Below are positions 12,277 through 22,190 of a stretch of DNA of 64,000 bases, piece by piece. Source of the DNA: Coniella vitis (taxonomy: Eukaryota > Ascomycota > Sordariomycetes > Diaporthales > Schizoparmaceae); NCBI GenBank assembly GCA_011317545.1, contig WUJK01000004.1, positions 930,001-994,000 on the forward strand, written 5' to 3'. The position numbers and the translations under genes were made by a program. The notes beneath the pieces are model-generated. The model was given only the letters and a program-made list of their open reading frames with translations. It was not told the DNA's origin and searched no databases. Numbering within the stretch: position 1 is the stretch's first letter; each line of letters begins with the position of its first letter.

Positions 12277-13979
12277 TCAGTCCAAGTAAAGAATGACCCT
12301 TCGATACCAAGGCCAGAATTCCGTTCTAGCCCAGTTGGACAGAATCTGAAGCCCATAGACAATCTTGTAGACACCTTCAGCATCACGAGTAGAGCCAAAA
12401 CGGACCTCGTGCCAAAGAATCTAAGGACGACAGAAGCAATGAGTTAGTTGTAATTATTTCTGATGGGAAGTAAGCAAGGACTTGCCGTCTTCTGGCCATG
12501 TTTCGTTGTCGCCATGAATGACCAATCGTGACCATTGATGACCACCGCTGGGAGAAAGTCGCATAGACTAGGTGGGCTGGCTGGGGATGGTACAGCGCCA
12601 GCATTTTCTATGCTGCTGTTTGGTATTGCAGCAGTCTGGAGTTCCAGAAGCGCGTCCAACATCCTCCATTGTGCTGCATGCCAAAGACCAGTCTGAAGTC
12701 GGGCATCGTCGACTCCGCCAGAATATGCGGACTTGATACTAATAGCAACTGGGCGCTCCCACAAAGTTTCGTGATCGGCGGCATTTATCATCAGTTCTGG
12801 AAGGACTCGGCAAAGTGCTTGAATACGCGCTCCAGCCGAAACATTATCAAGGACAGAGTCAAATCGTGGGTCGATGTGGATGCAGAAGTCCACCTTTGCC
12901 GTGGGGGTATCAGAGATACAATACTCAGGGACGAGTGCAGCGCTCGTACTATAGAGGAAATTCATTAGTATGGATTGTACTCGGGGAATCAAGCGATCAA
13001 TGCATACTTACCACTGCGAAAATCCCACAAGGTCACTTGGAGGGCGCCCATTCTTACAAATGGATAACTTCAGTAGCTGATGGTGGACAGCAGAATTCCA
13101 TGCTGCTTGCTCGGCGCCCGTTCTAGACAGCTCGTGTGCCCAGTACACTACCTCCTCGACCTCCTGGACAGAAGGTGTCTGGCCATATGCGTCTCTGTTT
13201 GTTCCTGAGTCAAACATATGGGGTGCAACATGCCATGTTGGGGCCATGGCCTGTATTTCTGCTCTTCGCAATGCGGAAATGATGCCGATCCCGTGACTGA
13301 CCTGGTCCATCTTCCGAACCAAAGAATAAAGTGCCGGCGATGGCTGAGGGTCCAAAGGAGAAGAGGGTTTCAGAAATGCTCGAACTTCGATACCATCATC
13401 GCGAAGAGATAGAGCCCCAAGCTGTTTGCGCGGAGAGATAGAGCGCCCTTTGACTCTGGAACTCACGCCTGCAAAACTCGACGAGGAGGCTGTCCAGGTC
13501 AATGCTTCCGGTGATAGCAAAGCTGGCAGCGGCGCAGTAGATGATGTATGTTGAGGCCCGCGCGGGGTAGCGTCTGGGTCAGCATGAGAGGCCGTAGTGC
13601 CCGGCACAACATCCTGCCCGGAACCACCAGCAGTTGGTGTTTCTACTTGACGCCGCTTTGTGGCTGGAATCTTGGACTCCATCTCCTGGGACACAGAGCC
13701 CCCGCAGCTGCGAGGGGCGATAGTCGTGGCGGGTGGTGTCAAGGATGAGGCGGCGGCACACCTCTTCCTCTTCAGGTCGCCCGCGTCCAAAGACTTGTTT
13801 GACGCAAGAAAAGCGCTGTCGAGGTCGTAGGAATCGGGCAGGCTGTCGAGCCACGCAAGCAGAACAGCAAGCTTAGCGGGATCTGGTGGACCTGTCGAGG
13901 CGCCTGTTGAGAGAAAAGATGAATGTTGAACTCTGTCGTCGCAGACTTCTCCCATGCGAGTCTCACTCGGAGAATCCAT
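12277..13979 (-). CDS. Fungal PD-(D/E)XK nuclease-like domain protein
   Basis: Three exons on the minus strand: 13979-13012, 12948-12486 and 12420-12277, giving 524 residues (532 if ATG 14003 is used). The N-terminus has the AWLDSLPDS motif typical of this fungal family, then a long Ser/Pro/Thr-rich region. The conserved domain starts near residue 290 (QAAWNSAVHHQLLKLSI) and includes KVDFCIHIDP (Asp about 343), RIQALCRVLPELMINAADHE, PVAISIK (Lys about 395) and an exon-3 part with WHEVRFGSTRDA and ILSNWARTEFWPWYRR. Intron 1 is 63 bp with GTAAGT. Intron 2 seems to use a GC donor (ACG|GCAAGT) with a CTAAC branch and TTAG acceptor; no GT donor nearby keeps the domain in frame. The usual (D/E)xK acid appears as Ser-Ile-Lys. 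The family's function is unknown and it is often strain-variable. The reading frame is intact. Confidence 0.85.
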
Positions 13980-14003
13980 AACGTCGACTAGCAAGCGATG
14001 CAA

Positions 14004-15019
14004 AGATGGGGACTGAAGTACAGCAAGACGTGGTTGTGATGTTCAGCAGAGTGCGAATCGACTGCGAAGCATAACCTCGATGTTGTCGTTGCTGTCGTTG
14101 TCTGCTTATGCAAGTAGAACATTATTGGCTGGGCAACGACGTCCTAACAGTGGTACTATATACCATGGTATACGTATCTCAGGTTCGTGCAAGTGATTGG
14201 CCATTTTCCACATGGCAATTAAGCGCTTCATCCGTGTGACTTCGTTTACCATAGTCAACACAGGCTTCCCAATGAGAATGGATGTAACACACACTCAGGA
14301 CCGCGTGCAGTTGCATGATCATGTCCTTAATTTCAACGACTACTTACTTACTAACCCAGAACAAAGAAAAAGAAGAAGAGCAAAGGAAGGAGGGGTGTTA
14401 AATCACACGGTCTCGTCGCGGCGACCTTGACCTCTCATGAGATTCAGAACCCGCCGAAATTCATGGACAGTACCAAGTAGAGTATAGGAATTGGCGGTGA
14501 CGTGCGTCTTCCGGTCTATCCAGGTGGGCTGTGAGGAGAAATGTGAACAGATGTAAGCGACCCGATAAAGAATAAAGTCCAAGGAACAGACCCCATGATG
14601 TGGCATCCGATCTCGCATGACCACACACCCCGGGGAAACAAAAATAACAACACGGAATGCAGCATTGCAGCAACCTTCCCACACGGGATTGTGGTGTCAG
14701 CAATTGCACCAACGAGGATGTTTGAACATGGCTGTGCTTGTTTCTGTCTCTTTCAAGAGAACAGTACCCCAGATCACCTTGTCTCGAATCTGAGCTGGTT
14801 GATATCGCTCACATTCTCAGCGCACCAAGACTATCCATCGTCTGTGAGAGAGAGATACTTGAATCTGTTCGGGCCTAGAAGAGTGTGTAGAAATGTTGCA
14901 ATCATGACAAGGCGCATGGACCAAAAACAAACCAACGCTTTGGACAAGTCATTACCAACGTTCAGTAGACCGACCCGTAGACACTCGAGCAAAGAGCCTC
15001 CATCCAACAATGGAAGTTG
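14004..15019. other. Intergenic, upstream of the nuclease-like gene
   Basis: No convincing gene. The part next to 14003 is the presumed promoter of the nuclease-like gene. A minus-strand frame at 14540-14403 is preceded by a plausible TTTCTCCTCACAG acceptor and ends in an Arg/Asp-rich tail. I could not link it to a start codon or a known family. Confidence 0.4.
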
Positions 15020-15414
15020 AGCCCCTACTGCAATGATTCGATCTTGGTTCCTATGGGCCGTGGGCACGAGTTGATACTCTTCAAGAGCCAGGGAAAATGG
15101 CTGTGGACATTCTCGCTGAAACCATGAGCAATAGGACTCGCCAGCCGCAGGAGCACTGGCAGCCAACTCTCCCTTGTGCAGACTCGGAACATCCGCCCAG
15201 GCCGCCCGCCGTATCTTGACCGTGGCTACAAATGCAAGTTTGATCAGAAGTAATGCCCATACCGTGTCTGCTATGATAGTCGATCGGACTCTCCTTAGTA
15301 GCGGTCATCGATCGACGGATTGACCAACACTGCTGATCAATCCGATCATCAGACTATTCCATCGATCCACCAACGCACTCCAAGGTACTTGCAGGAAAAG
15401 GAAATAACACACCC
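15020..15414. repeat. Diverged duplicate segment, copy 2 (upstream flank of array 2)
   Basis: Second copy of the segment described at 11170-11571, same orientation, sharing at least three ordered blocks and running directly into the second tandem array. Divergence is substantial, so the duplication is not recent. Confidence 0.5.
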
Positions 15415-16745
15415 AACACGAGCAAGCAAGGAAGCAAACATGCAGGCTGCAGCGAGCAAGCAAACATGCAGCAAGCAACCAAGCAAACATGCAGGCTGTA
15501 GCGAGCAAGCAGACTTACAGCAAGCAAACATGCAGCAAGCAACCAAGCAAGCAAGCAAATATGCAGGCAACCAAGCAAACATACAGGCAGCCAAGCAAAC
15601 ATGCATACAAGCAAGCAAACATGCAGGCAAGCAAACATGCAGACAGAGATGCAGACAGAGATACAGACAGAGATACAGACAGAGATACAGCCAGAGATGG
15701 AGCCAGAGATGGAGCCAAACAAAAACATAGCCTGGCAAACACACAGAGAGACAGACAGACAGACAGACAGGTGGGAAGCAGACAAGCATACGCATAGGCA
15801 AAGACAGATGGGCAACCACACAGGCAACCACAGACAAGCAGCCATAGACGGGCAACTCCAGACAAGCATACAGTTGGACATGCAGGCAATCAGACCAAGA
15901 TACAGACAGATAGACAGGCAGCAAGCAGACAAGAAAACAGACAGACAAAGCAAACATGCAGGCAAGCAGGCATGTCTGTGTTTGCCTGTATGTTTGCTTG
16001 TCGGCTTGCTTGCTGCATGTTTGCTTTCAAGCCGCCTACTGAGTATGTATCTGCTTGCTTGCTTGCTTGCCTGCATATTTGCCTGCTTGCCTGCATGTTT
16101 GTCTGTATGTTTGTCTGTATGTTTGTCTGCTTGCTCACCTATCTGTCTATTCGCTTCGCTTGCTGGCAAGCAAACACACACTCAGCAAGCAGCGTGAAAG
16201 CAAACATGCAGCAAGCAAACATGCAGCAAGCAAACATGCAGCAAGCAAACATGCAGCAAGCAAACATGCAGCAAGCAAACATGCAGCAAGCAAACATGCA
16301 GCAGGCAAACATGCAGATAGATATGCAGGCAGACCAATATGCAGACAGATTAACAGATGAGCAAGCAGGCGAGCAGAACAAAGTCGCGTACAACCACAGA
16401 CAAGCAACCACAGACAAGCAGACCGATATGCAGGCAGACAGATCAATATGCAAGCAGATTGACAAGATGAGCAAGCAGGCGAGCAGAACAAAGTCGCGTA
16501 CAACCATAGACAAGCAGCCACAGACAAGCAGACCGATATGCAGGCAGACAGACCAATATGCAGGCATATGCAGGCAGGTAGACCGATATGCAGGCAGATT
16601 GACAGATGAGCAAGCAGGCGAGCAGAACAAAGTCGCGTACAAGCAACCACAGACAGGAAGCCACAGACAAGCAACTACAGACAACCACAGACAAGCAAAC
16701 ATGCAGGCAAGCAAATATACATGCAAACATGCAGGCAACAAGCTC
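15415..16745. repeat. Microsatellite-like array 2, with an internal strand switch
   Basis: About 1.3 kb of the same repeat family as array 1. Subregions are AAGCAAACATGCAGG/CAACC units (15415-15640), AGACAGAGAT units (15640-15715), CAGACAGA/AAGC mixtures (15740-15965), and a block of the opposite strand (TTGCTTGC, TTTGTCTGTATG) at about 15975-16165. A very regular 15-bp unit CAAGCAAACATGCAG, about eight near-perfect copies, lies at 16200-16315. Longer, less regular units with GACAGATGAGCAAGCAGGCG, about 120 bp apart, lie at 16340-16660. The inverted block makes the locus able to fold or to recombine by inversion. Confidence 0.88.
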
Positions 16746-16892
16746 GCCCTATGCCCGCCTCACACACCGGCCAAGAAAAACCAGGAGAGCAAAGTAAGAC
16801 TGAAAACGAGATGCAGGGTCCCGTCCTGGCCGGGGCAAATGCCACCCATGGGACTGATGAGATCTGCGAATGCACGTTTGGTCTTGTGTAAC

Positions 16893-17090
16893 GGACTGAG
16901 TGACTGACTGAGTGACTGAGTGACTGACTGAGTGACTGACTGACTGAGTGACTGACTGAGTGACTGACTGAGTGACTGACTGAGTGACTGACTGAGTGAC
17001 TGACTGAGTGACTGACTGAGTGACTGAGTGACTGACTGACTGAGTGACTGACTGGCTGGCTGGCTGGCTGATTGGTTGGCTGATTGGCTT
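16893..17090. repeat. TGACTGAG/TGACTGAC tandem array, then TGGC repeats
   Basis: Four- and eight-base units TGACTGAG and TGACTGAC run for about 160 bp, followed by TGGC/TGAT units (17050-17090). The sequence is sharply bounded by unique DNA on the left (GTCTTGTGTAACGGAC) and has no coding character. Confidence 0.9.
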
Positions 17091-17269
17091 GTTTGTCTGT
17101 CTTCTGTCATTTTGATCTATCTCCTCGTTGCCTCATCAAATTGCCCGTCAAGCAAGCAAACTCATCCAGGCAGCCAGGCCCAGTCCGTATAACAGAATGC
17201 ATGACATGTTTTTCTCGATCGAGGCGCCATGGCATCCAAGCCCGCAAGATCGGTGTCAGTTTGTTTTCC

Positions 17270-17840
17270 TTTTTCTCTTCTTCCTTGTCGTTGTTGCTGT
17301 TGTTTCTTTGGTCCCCTCCCAGATCCCCCCCTCTTCTGCTGTTGATTCTTTGGTCCCACCCACTCTTCTGCGGCTGTTTCTTTTCTCCCCTCCCTGGTTA
17401 CACCCTCCTTGTCGTTGTTCCCTCTCAGATCACCCCCTCTTCTGCTGCTGTTTCTTTTCTCCCCTCCCTGGTTACACCCTCGTCGTCATTGTTGCTATCG
17501 TTTCTTTGGTCCCCTCTCAGATTACCCCCTCTTCTGCTGTTGTTTCTTTTTTCCCCTCCCGGGTTACACCCTCGTTTGTCGTTGTTGCTATCGTTTCTTT
17601 GGTCCCCTCTCAGATTACCCCCTCTTCTGCTGTTGTTTCTTTTCTCCCCTCCCGGGTTACACCCTCGTTGTTGCTGTTGCTATCGTTTCTTTTGTCCCCT
17701 CCCAGATCATCCACTCTTCTGCTGCTGTTGTTTCTTTTCCCCCCCCCTCCCTGACCACCCCCTCTCCTCGCTGTCGAGGTGGTTGCCCTGATTGCCTTGA
17801 TGATACTCAGTATTGTTTCTTTTCTTCCCTCCCCTGATCA
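17270..17840. repeat. Pyrimidine-rich minisatellite
   Basis: Units of roughly 70-96 bp, each built from a TTTCTTTGGTCCCCTC block, CAGATyACCCCCTCTTCTGC, a TTTCTTTTCTCCCCTCCC block and GGTTACACCCTCGT. The GGTTACACCCTC block recurs near 17397, 17470, 17561 and 17657. The strand is almost purine-free over long stretches. Long frames rich in Phe, Leu, Ser and Pro on the plus strand are composition artefacts. Confidence 0.85.
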
Positions 17841-17924
17841 CACCCTCTCCTCATCATCCTTTCTGGAGACGCAGCACACACGGATCTCGATCCTTCGACT
17901 GGCTCGGCTTCTTTTGCTTCCGGT

Positions 17925-18835
17925 GCATCATGTAGGATAGATTTTCGCATCAAAAGAAATGATCCAAAGACGCAACCGAAGCATCCGGCCGTCGCCGTCA
18001 TCCGAGTTCAGACAGCCTTTCTCATGATTCACACCCCCGTTGTCGACTTGACCTGACCCGACCCATGTCGTGAACTCCTCACCGGTCGAAAAGAAGTCGC
18101 CCCTCCCAGCTCGCGGTCTGTAGATAGATTATCCGCATGAAAAGGAATTCATCCAAAGAAAGTATCCGGCCGTCGCCGTCACCCGAGTCCAGACAGCTTT
18201 CTCCGCTTCTCATGATGCACACCATTGTTGACTTGACCTGACTTGACACGACCCATGTCGTGATTCCGACCGGTCGAAAAAAAGTCGCCCCTCCAAGCTC
18301 ACGTTTGCATGAGATAGATTCTTCGCATCAAAAGAAATGAACCAAGAAACCTAGCCCAAGCATACATCCGGCCGTCACCGTCACCCGACTCCAGAAGCTT
18401 CCCCGCTTCTCATGATGCACACCATTGTTGACTTGACCCGACCCATGTCGTGATTTCGACCGGTCGAAAAGAAGTCGCCCCTCCAAGCTCACGCGGTATG
18501 AGATAGATTTTTTCGCATCAGAAGAAACGATCCAAGAAAACCTAGCCCAAGCATACATCCGGCCGTCGCCGTCCACCGGGTCCAGAAAGCTTCCCATCCC
18601 ATGACATGACCTGACCCATGTCGTGAATTCCTCACCGGTCGAAAAGAAGTCGCCCCTCCAAGCTCACGTTTGCATGAGATAGAATTTTTCGCATCAGAAG
18701 AAATGATCCAAGAAAACCTAGCCCAAGCATACATCCGGCCGTCGCCGTCAACCGGGTCCAGAAAAGCTTCCCATGACATGACATGACCCGACCCATGTTG
18801 TGAATTCCTCACCGGTCGAAAGAAGTCGCCCCCTA
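17925..18835. repeat. Satellite-like tandem repeat of about 170-190 bp
   Basis: Five units plus a partial first one. Each contains CCCATGTyGTGA, then ACCGGTCGAAAaGAAGTCGC, AGATAGATTyTTCGCATCA, CATCCGGCCGTCGCCGTCA and a TTGACTTGACC or ATGACATGACC spacer. The CCCATGTCGTGA block falls near 18062, 18250, 18442, 18613 and 18791, so the period varies from about 171 to 192 bp. No coding function is visible. The ACCGGTC core is also the core of the 21-bp repeat at 19738-19945. Confidence 0.88.
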
Positions 18836-19412
18836 CAAGCGCAGCAACACAACAACACCACTCAAAGTTGATTTCTCAGAGCCTCCCAAGACACTACCAC
18901 GTGAGCTGTACTTTGTACTTTGGGATGACAGAGCTAGAATCAAAGATTCCTTCCGCGTGAAATGGAAGTACCAATGTACTTACTGCCTGGTACGTCTCCC
19001 TTTCTCTACGGCGATAAGAGAAAATCAAATCACCCCAGACATGACATGTCCACCACTTTGGTGGAGAGGAGTCTGCATGTACCAGTGAACTCGCATATCG
19101 CGACTGCTCTTGTTGTTTGTTGATGTGGATGTGGATGTTGCCATGTGCCTCGACTCGGTATCAGGAGCGGAAAGCCGCATTTGCCACATCATCAAGCACC
19201 CAGACGACCAACCTCGTTTCCACCTTCTTTTGCAGAAATCAAACAAACAAAAAATCACGCCACTTGGCACATTCACTTTTCCTTCATCGGTCTCCTGGGG
19301 ATCCCATCATGTGCATGCTCTGTAACCCGCCCAGGCAAAAGAAAGGAAAGAGAAGGGAAAAACGACCACTCCCATATCTGTGCCCGTTGTGGGAAGAGAA
19401 ACAATCTGTACA
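18836..19412. other. Unique spacer between tandem arrays
   Basis: Contains no supportable gene. Short overlapping frames are present on both strands. A GTGGATGTGGATGTTG micro-repeat lies near 19123-19138. Confidence 0.4.
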
Positions 19413-19575
19413 ACGTAGCCCCAAGCCAGCCAGAGGACCCGAGAAGGAAATTGAAACGTAGCCCCAAGCCAAGTCAGAATGCCCGGGGAGGAAAAAGAAA
19501 CGTAGCCCCAAGCCAGCCAAAGAGCCCAGGGAGGAAAAAGAAACCTATCAGCCAGCCAGCCAGCCAGCCAGCCAC
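19413..19575. repeat. Three-copy repeat of about 42 bp with CAGC tail
   Basis: The block ACGTAGCCCCAAGCCAG recurs at about 19415, 19457 and 19500, each followed by a purine-rich GGAGGAAAAAGAA-type segment. It ends in a CAGC run at 19551-19572. It is a small minisatellite with no coding sign. Confidence 0.8.
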
Positions 19576-19737
19576 AATTCCTTTCCACGGTTGAGCAAGC
19601 TGCATAGACCGGTTTGGTTTCCTTTGCCTCATCAATGCCACCCCTCCCTTTTGTTTCCCTTTTTCTCCTCAGCCCTGCTGTGAAACCATGCAAAGTCCAC
19701 GGAACTGTCGAGATCCGGGCAAGAAAAAGCAAAAAAA

Positions 19738-19945
19738 AGGGAAACCGGTCAAAAAAAACGACAGACCGGTCCAAGAAACGACAGACCGGTCCAAAAAAAC
19801 GACAGACCGGTCCAAAAAAACGACAGACCGGTCCAAAAAAAACGACAGACCGGTCCAAAAAAAACGACAGACCGGTCAAAAAACAGACAGACCGGTCCAA
19901 AAAAACGACAGACCGGTCCAACAAAACATCAAACCGGTCAAGAAC
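19738..19945. repeat. 21-bp GACCGGTCCAAAAAAACGACA minisatellite
   Basis: About ten copies of a unit with core GACCGGTCC, a poly-A stretch of 4 to 8 residues and ACGACA. The core is palindromic around ACCGGT. Unit length changes by one base through A-run slippage, so no single frame is kept open by selection. I treat it as non-coding. Confidence 0.88.
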
Positions 19946-19949
19946 AGTA

Positions 19950-20997
19950 AACCAAAAGCCGGCGAGGCAAAAGCAAGACAACGTACAGACACAAAGATGC
20001 CTTGTCCTACCATTTTTGCAATCAAAGTGGTAAGAAGATCATGCGCAGGCCCCGGCCAAACGACATATCCTGTGATGCTTCTCAGCAAAACGGCAGAGAT
20101 TGGTCAAATTGCAGATTGTCGATCCAGCACAACATTCCCATCTCGCAAACCCCCGCCCCCGCCCCCACCCGGTCCCCGCGATCTTTGCTTCCCGTACATA
20201 GTATACATAGTATAGTAGGTAGGCATGGACGAGCACGGCGGAGTTCCTGTTCCGGGCAACCCGTACTGCACGTCATGTTGTGTTGTGGTGCGAGAACAAG
20301 GGGGCACCGGCCTGCCAGATGCAGGTTCCCGGCGAGATGAGTTCTCAGCTCACCGCTCCCTTTTCAGAAGAGGAGAAGCCAGGAGAGTGCCGGATCGAAC
20401 GGTCCAAGAATGGGAGGGATGTGTCGGCTTGAAGGCTGACCGGGGAGCAGCATGCATGCAGTCCATACATAGTAGTCATAGTAGTCGCAGCGCAGCAGCT
20501 TTTTTCTGGTTGAATTGCTGCTGGTGCTCACAAATCGGATTGTGGGCACGTCGACTCGCTTGATGCTACCATAGTACTATGCATGTACTATTATGAGCGT
20601 GTACATAGTATCCACAGAGTGCTTCATCTGCATGCAGGGCACCGCCCCTGCTCGAGAGATAGGCCCGAGCCAGAGGCATCGCCGGTCATGTTCTGGACCC
20701 GTATTGTGTACCTACTATGGGTACATGTTCAGGAGCTACTACTATGTAGATCATCCTCAGGCTCTAGCGAATGCAAGAGACAAAGTGAGATCACATTCCG
20801 CAGTGGGCCGATAGGCAGCCAACCTTGAAGGTCCAGCCAGACAGGGCAGCTGGTTGACACGTCGTCAGGCACATGAGAGGCAGTCATGCATAGTATGGCT
20901 TGCTCCAGCAACTCGGCCGTGTGAAGTACCTACGTAGCGAGCTACTTGGAGACAGAGAGAGATCAAAACAAGCAGGGTCCACTCAGCAAGGCGGGAG
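19950..20997. other. Intergenic with clustered CATAGTACTATG-type motifs
   Basis: No gene is supported. The short motif TACATAGTA or its near-palindromic forms occurs many times: 20193-20218, 20465-20490, 20569-20582, 20600-20612 and 20712-20752. A C-rich patch (CCCCCGCCCCCGCCCCCACC) lies at about 20151-20170. Confidence 0.5.
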
Positions 20998-21325
20998 CTA
21001 TGCCGTATGCCGAATGACCAGCAAGCGGGAGTCGTAGCCGTATGTCGTATGCCGTATGCAAGCAAGCGGGAGTCGTAGCCGTATGTCGTATGCCGTATGC
21101 AAGCAAGCGGGAGCCGTAGCCGTATGCCGTATGACCAGCAAGCGGGAGCCGTAGCCGTATGTCGTATGCCGTATGCAAGCAAGCGGGAGCCGTAGCCGTA
21201 TGCCGTATGACCAGCAAGCGGGAGCCGTAGCCGTATGTCGTATGCCGTATACAAGCAAGCGGTAGTCGTAGCCGATGTCGTATGCCGTATGACCAGCAAG
21301 CGGGCGCCGTAGCCGTATGCATATA
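20998..21325. repeat. Minisatellite with GCCGTATG units
   Basis: Alternating units of about 35 and 41 bp made of AGCAAGCGGGAGyCGTAGCC, GTATGTCGTATGCCGTATG and either CAAGCA or ACCAGCA linkers, seven to eight units in all. Minus-strand frames (Tyr/Arg/His-rich) are repeat artefacts. Confidence 0.88.
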
Positions 21326-22045
21326 GTATCCTGTGCACGGCAAAGCGAACCAGTCAGCGACTGTCAGGACGACTGCATGCGCGAGACCTCGTGGAGAGAG
21401 CCTGTTTCTTCTTCCTCTCTTTGTCTCGACGGCTTGCCCGTTTAGTCTCCGCCGACGAGCCGGATTCCAGTTTACGGTTCATGGACACAGATGCGAGATG
21501 ACGGATCGTGGCGCGGCAAGAAAGATGGCTGCAGCAAGGGGAGCCCACGAGCCCGGCAAGGCAGACTCTCGGGCCGACGACAGCCTGCTGGCTGGACAAC
21601 TCCCGCCGCGGCTGCTGCTTGGATCTGGCGCTTCATGCGTGCGGCAGCGCTATCGAAATACTCGAGATTCTGCGGACTCAAAAGCTGGCGCCAGATGAGT
21701 CGTCGAGCCGGAGGCCCCGTGGCCAGAGTATAGAGCAGGACTGCCGTGTGTATTGCCTCTTCACATCCTCGAGAGGCGCTCCTGTTCTGACCGATGTTCG
21801 CTCAAAGTCCATGTACCGTGAACAGATTGAAGGAGGCATACCAAGATGCTGAATGGTCTGGTCAACTTACGTACTCGGCCGTGTTTGTAGGCTTTGGCTT
21901 TGGCTGGGTAAGGCCGCATTAGCTAAGCCATTCCATAACATGACGTATCTTTACGTTCTGATAAGATAAGGCACATGTAGCACATTGAAGTTCTGACACG
22001 TGAAATGCCCCGAAAACGCGACTTCCCTAACTCAGGAACACCACA
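21326..22045. other. Intergenic upstream of the FunK1 pseudogene
   Basis: No gene is supported. GC-rich frames overlap on both strands between 21333 and 21852 without a recognisable domain. From about 21860 the sequence becomes less GC-rich, with a TTTGGCTTTGGCTGGG repeat at 21891-21906. Confidence 0.4.
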
Positions 22046-22190
22046 ACCGCAGACACACGGCTCATCGCCATAACAGAATCAAACCGCAGGCACAGAGCCC
22101 ATCGCCATGAACGACCACACCGCAGGCACAGGGCTTCATCGCCATCACAGATTGAACCGCAGACACAGGCCTCATCGCCAAGATCATTGC
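22046..22190. repeat. Four-copy 37-bp repeat at the 5' end of FunK1
   Basis: The unit ACCGCAGrCACA, GGCyTCATCGCCA plus a variable linker starts at 22046, 22083, 22119 and 22156 (period 37, 36, 37). The last copy is in frame with the FunK1 reading frame and reads TADTGLIAK directly before IIAGTPIGNGLSGF. It seems that a piece of the gene's 5' coding region was amplified upstream of it. Confidence 0.8.

Noticed and set aside
14403..14860. Possible small spliced minus-strand gene ending near 14403
   Set aside because: One plausible acceptor and a protein-like last exon were seen, but no convincing start, donor or family, so it was not listed as a gene.
15354..16907. Long ORFs of 275 and 311 codons on both strands
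   Set aside because: Same repeat artefact in array 2. They change character exactly where the repeat units change.
17084..17791. 235-codon ORF rich in Leu, Pro, Phe and Ser
   Set aside because: Encoded by the pyrimidine minisatellite with parallel ORFs in the other plus frame. Unit length is not a multiple of three.
19738..19945. CRISPR-like appearance of the 21-bp repeat
   Set aside because: There are no spacers, the units are contiguous and vary in A-run length, and the genome is eukaryotic.
20865..21343. Tyr/His/Arg-rich minus-strand ORFs
   Set aside because: Produced by the GCCGTATG minisatellite; no independent coding support.
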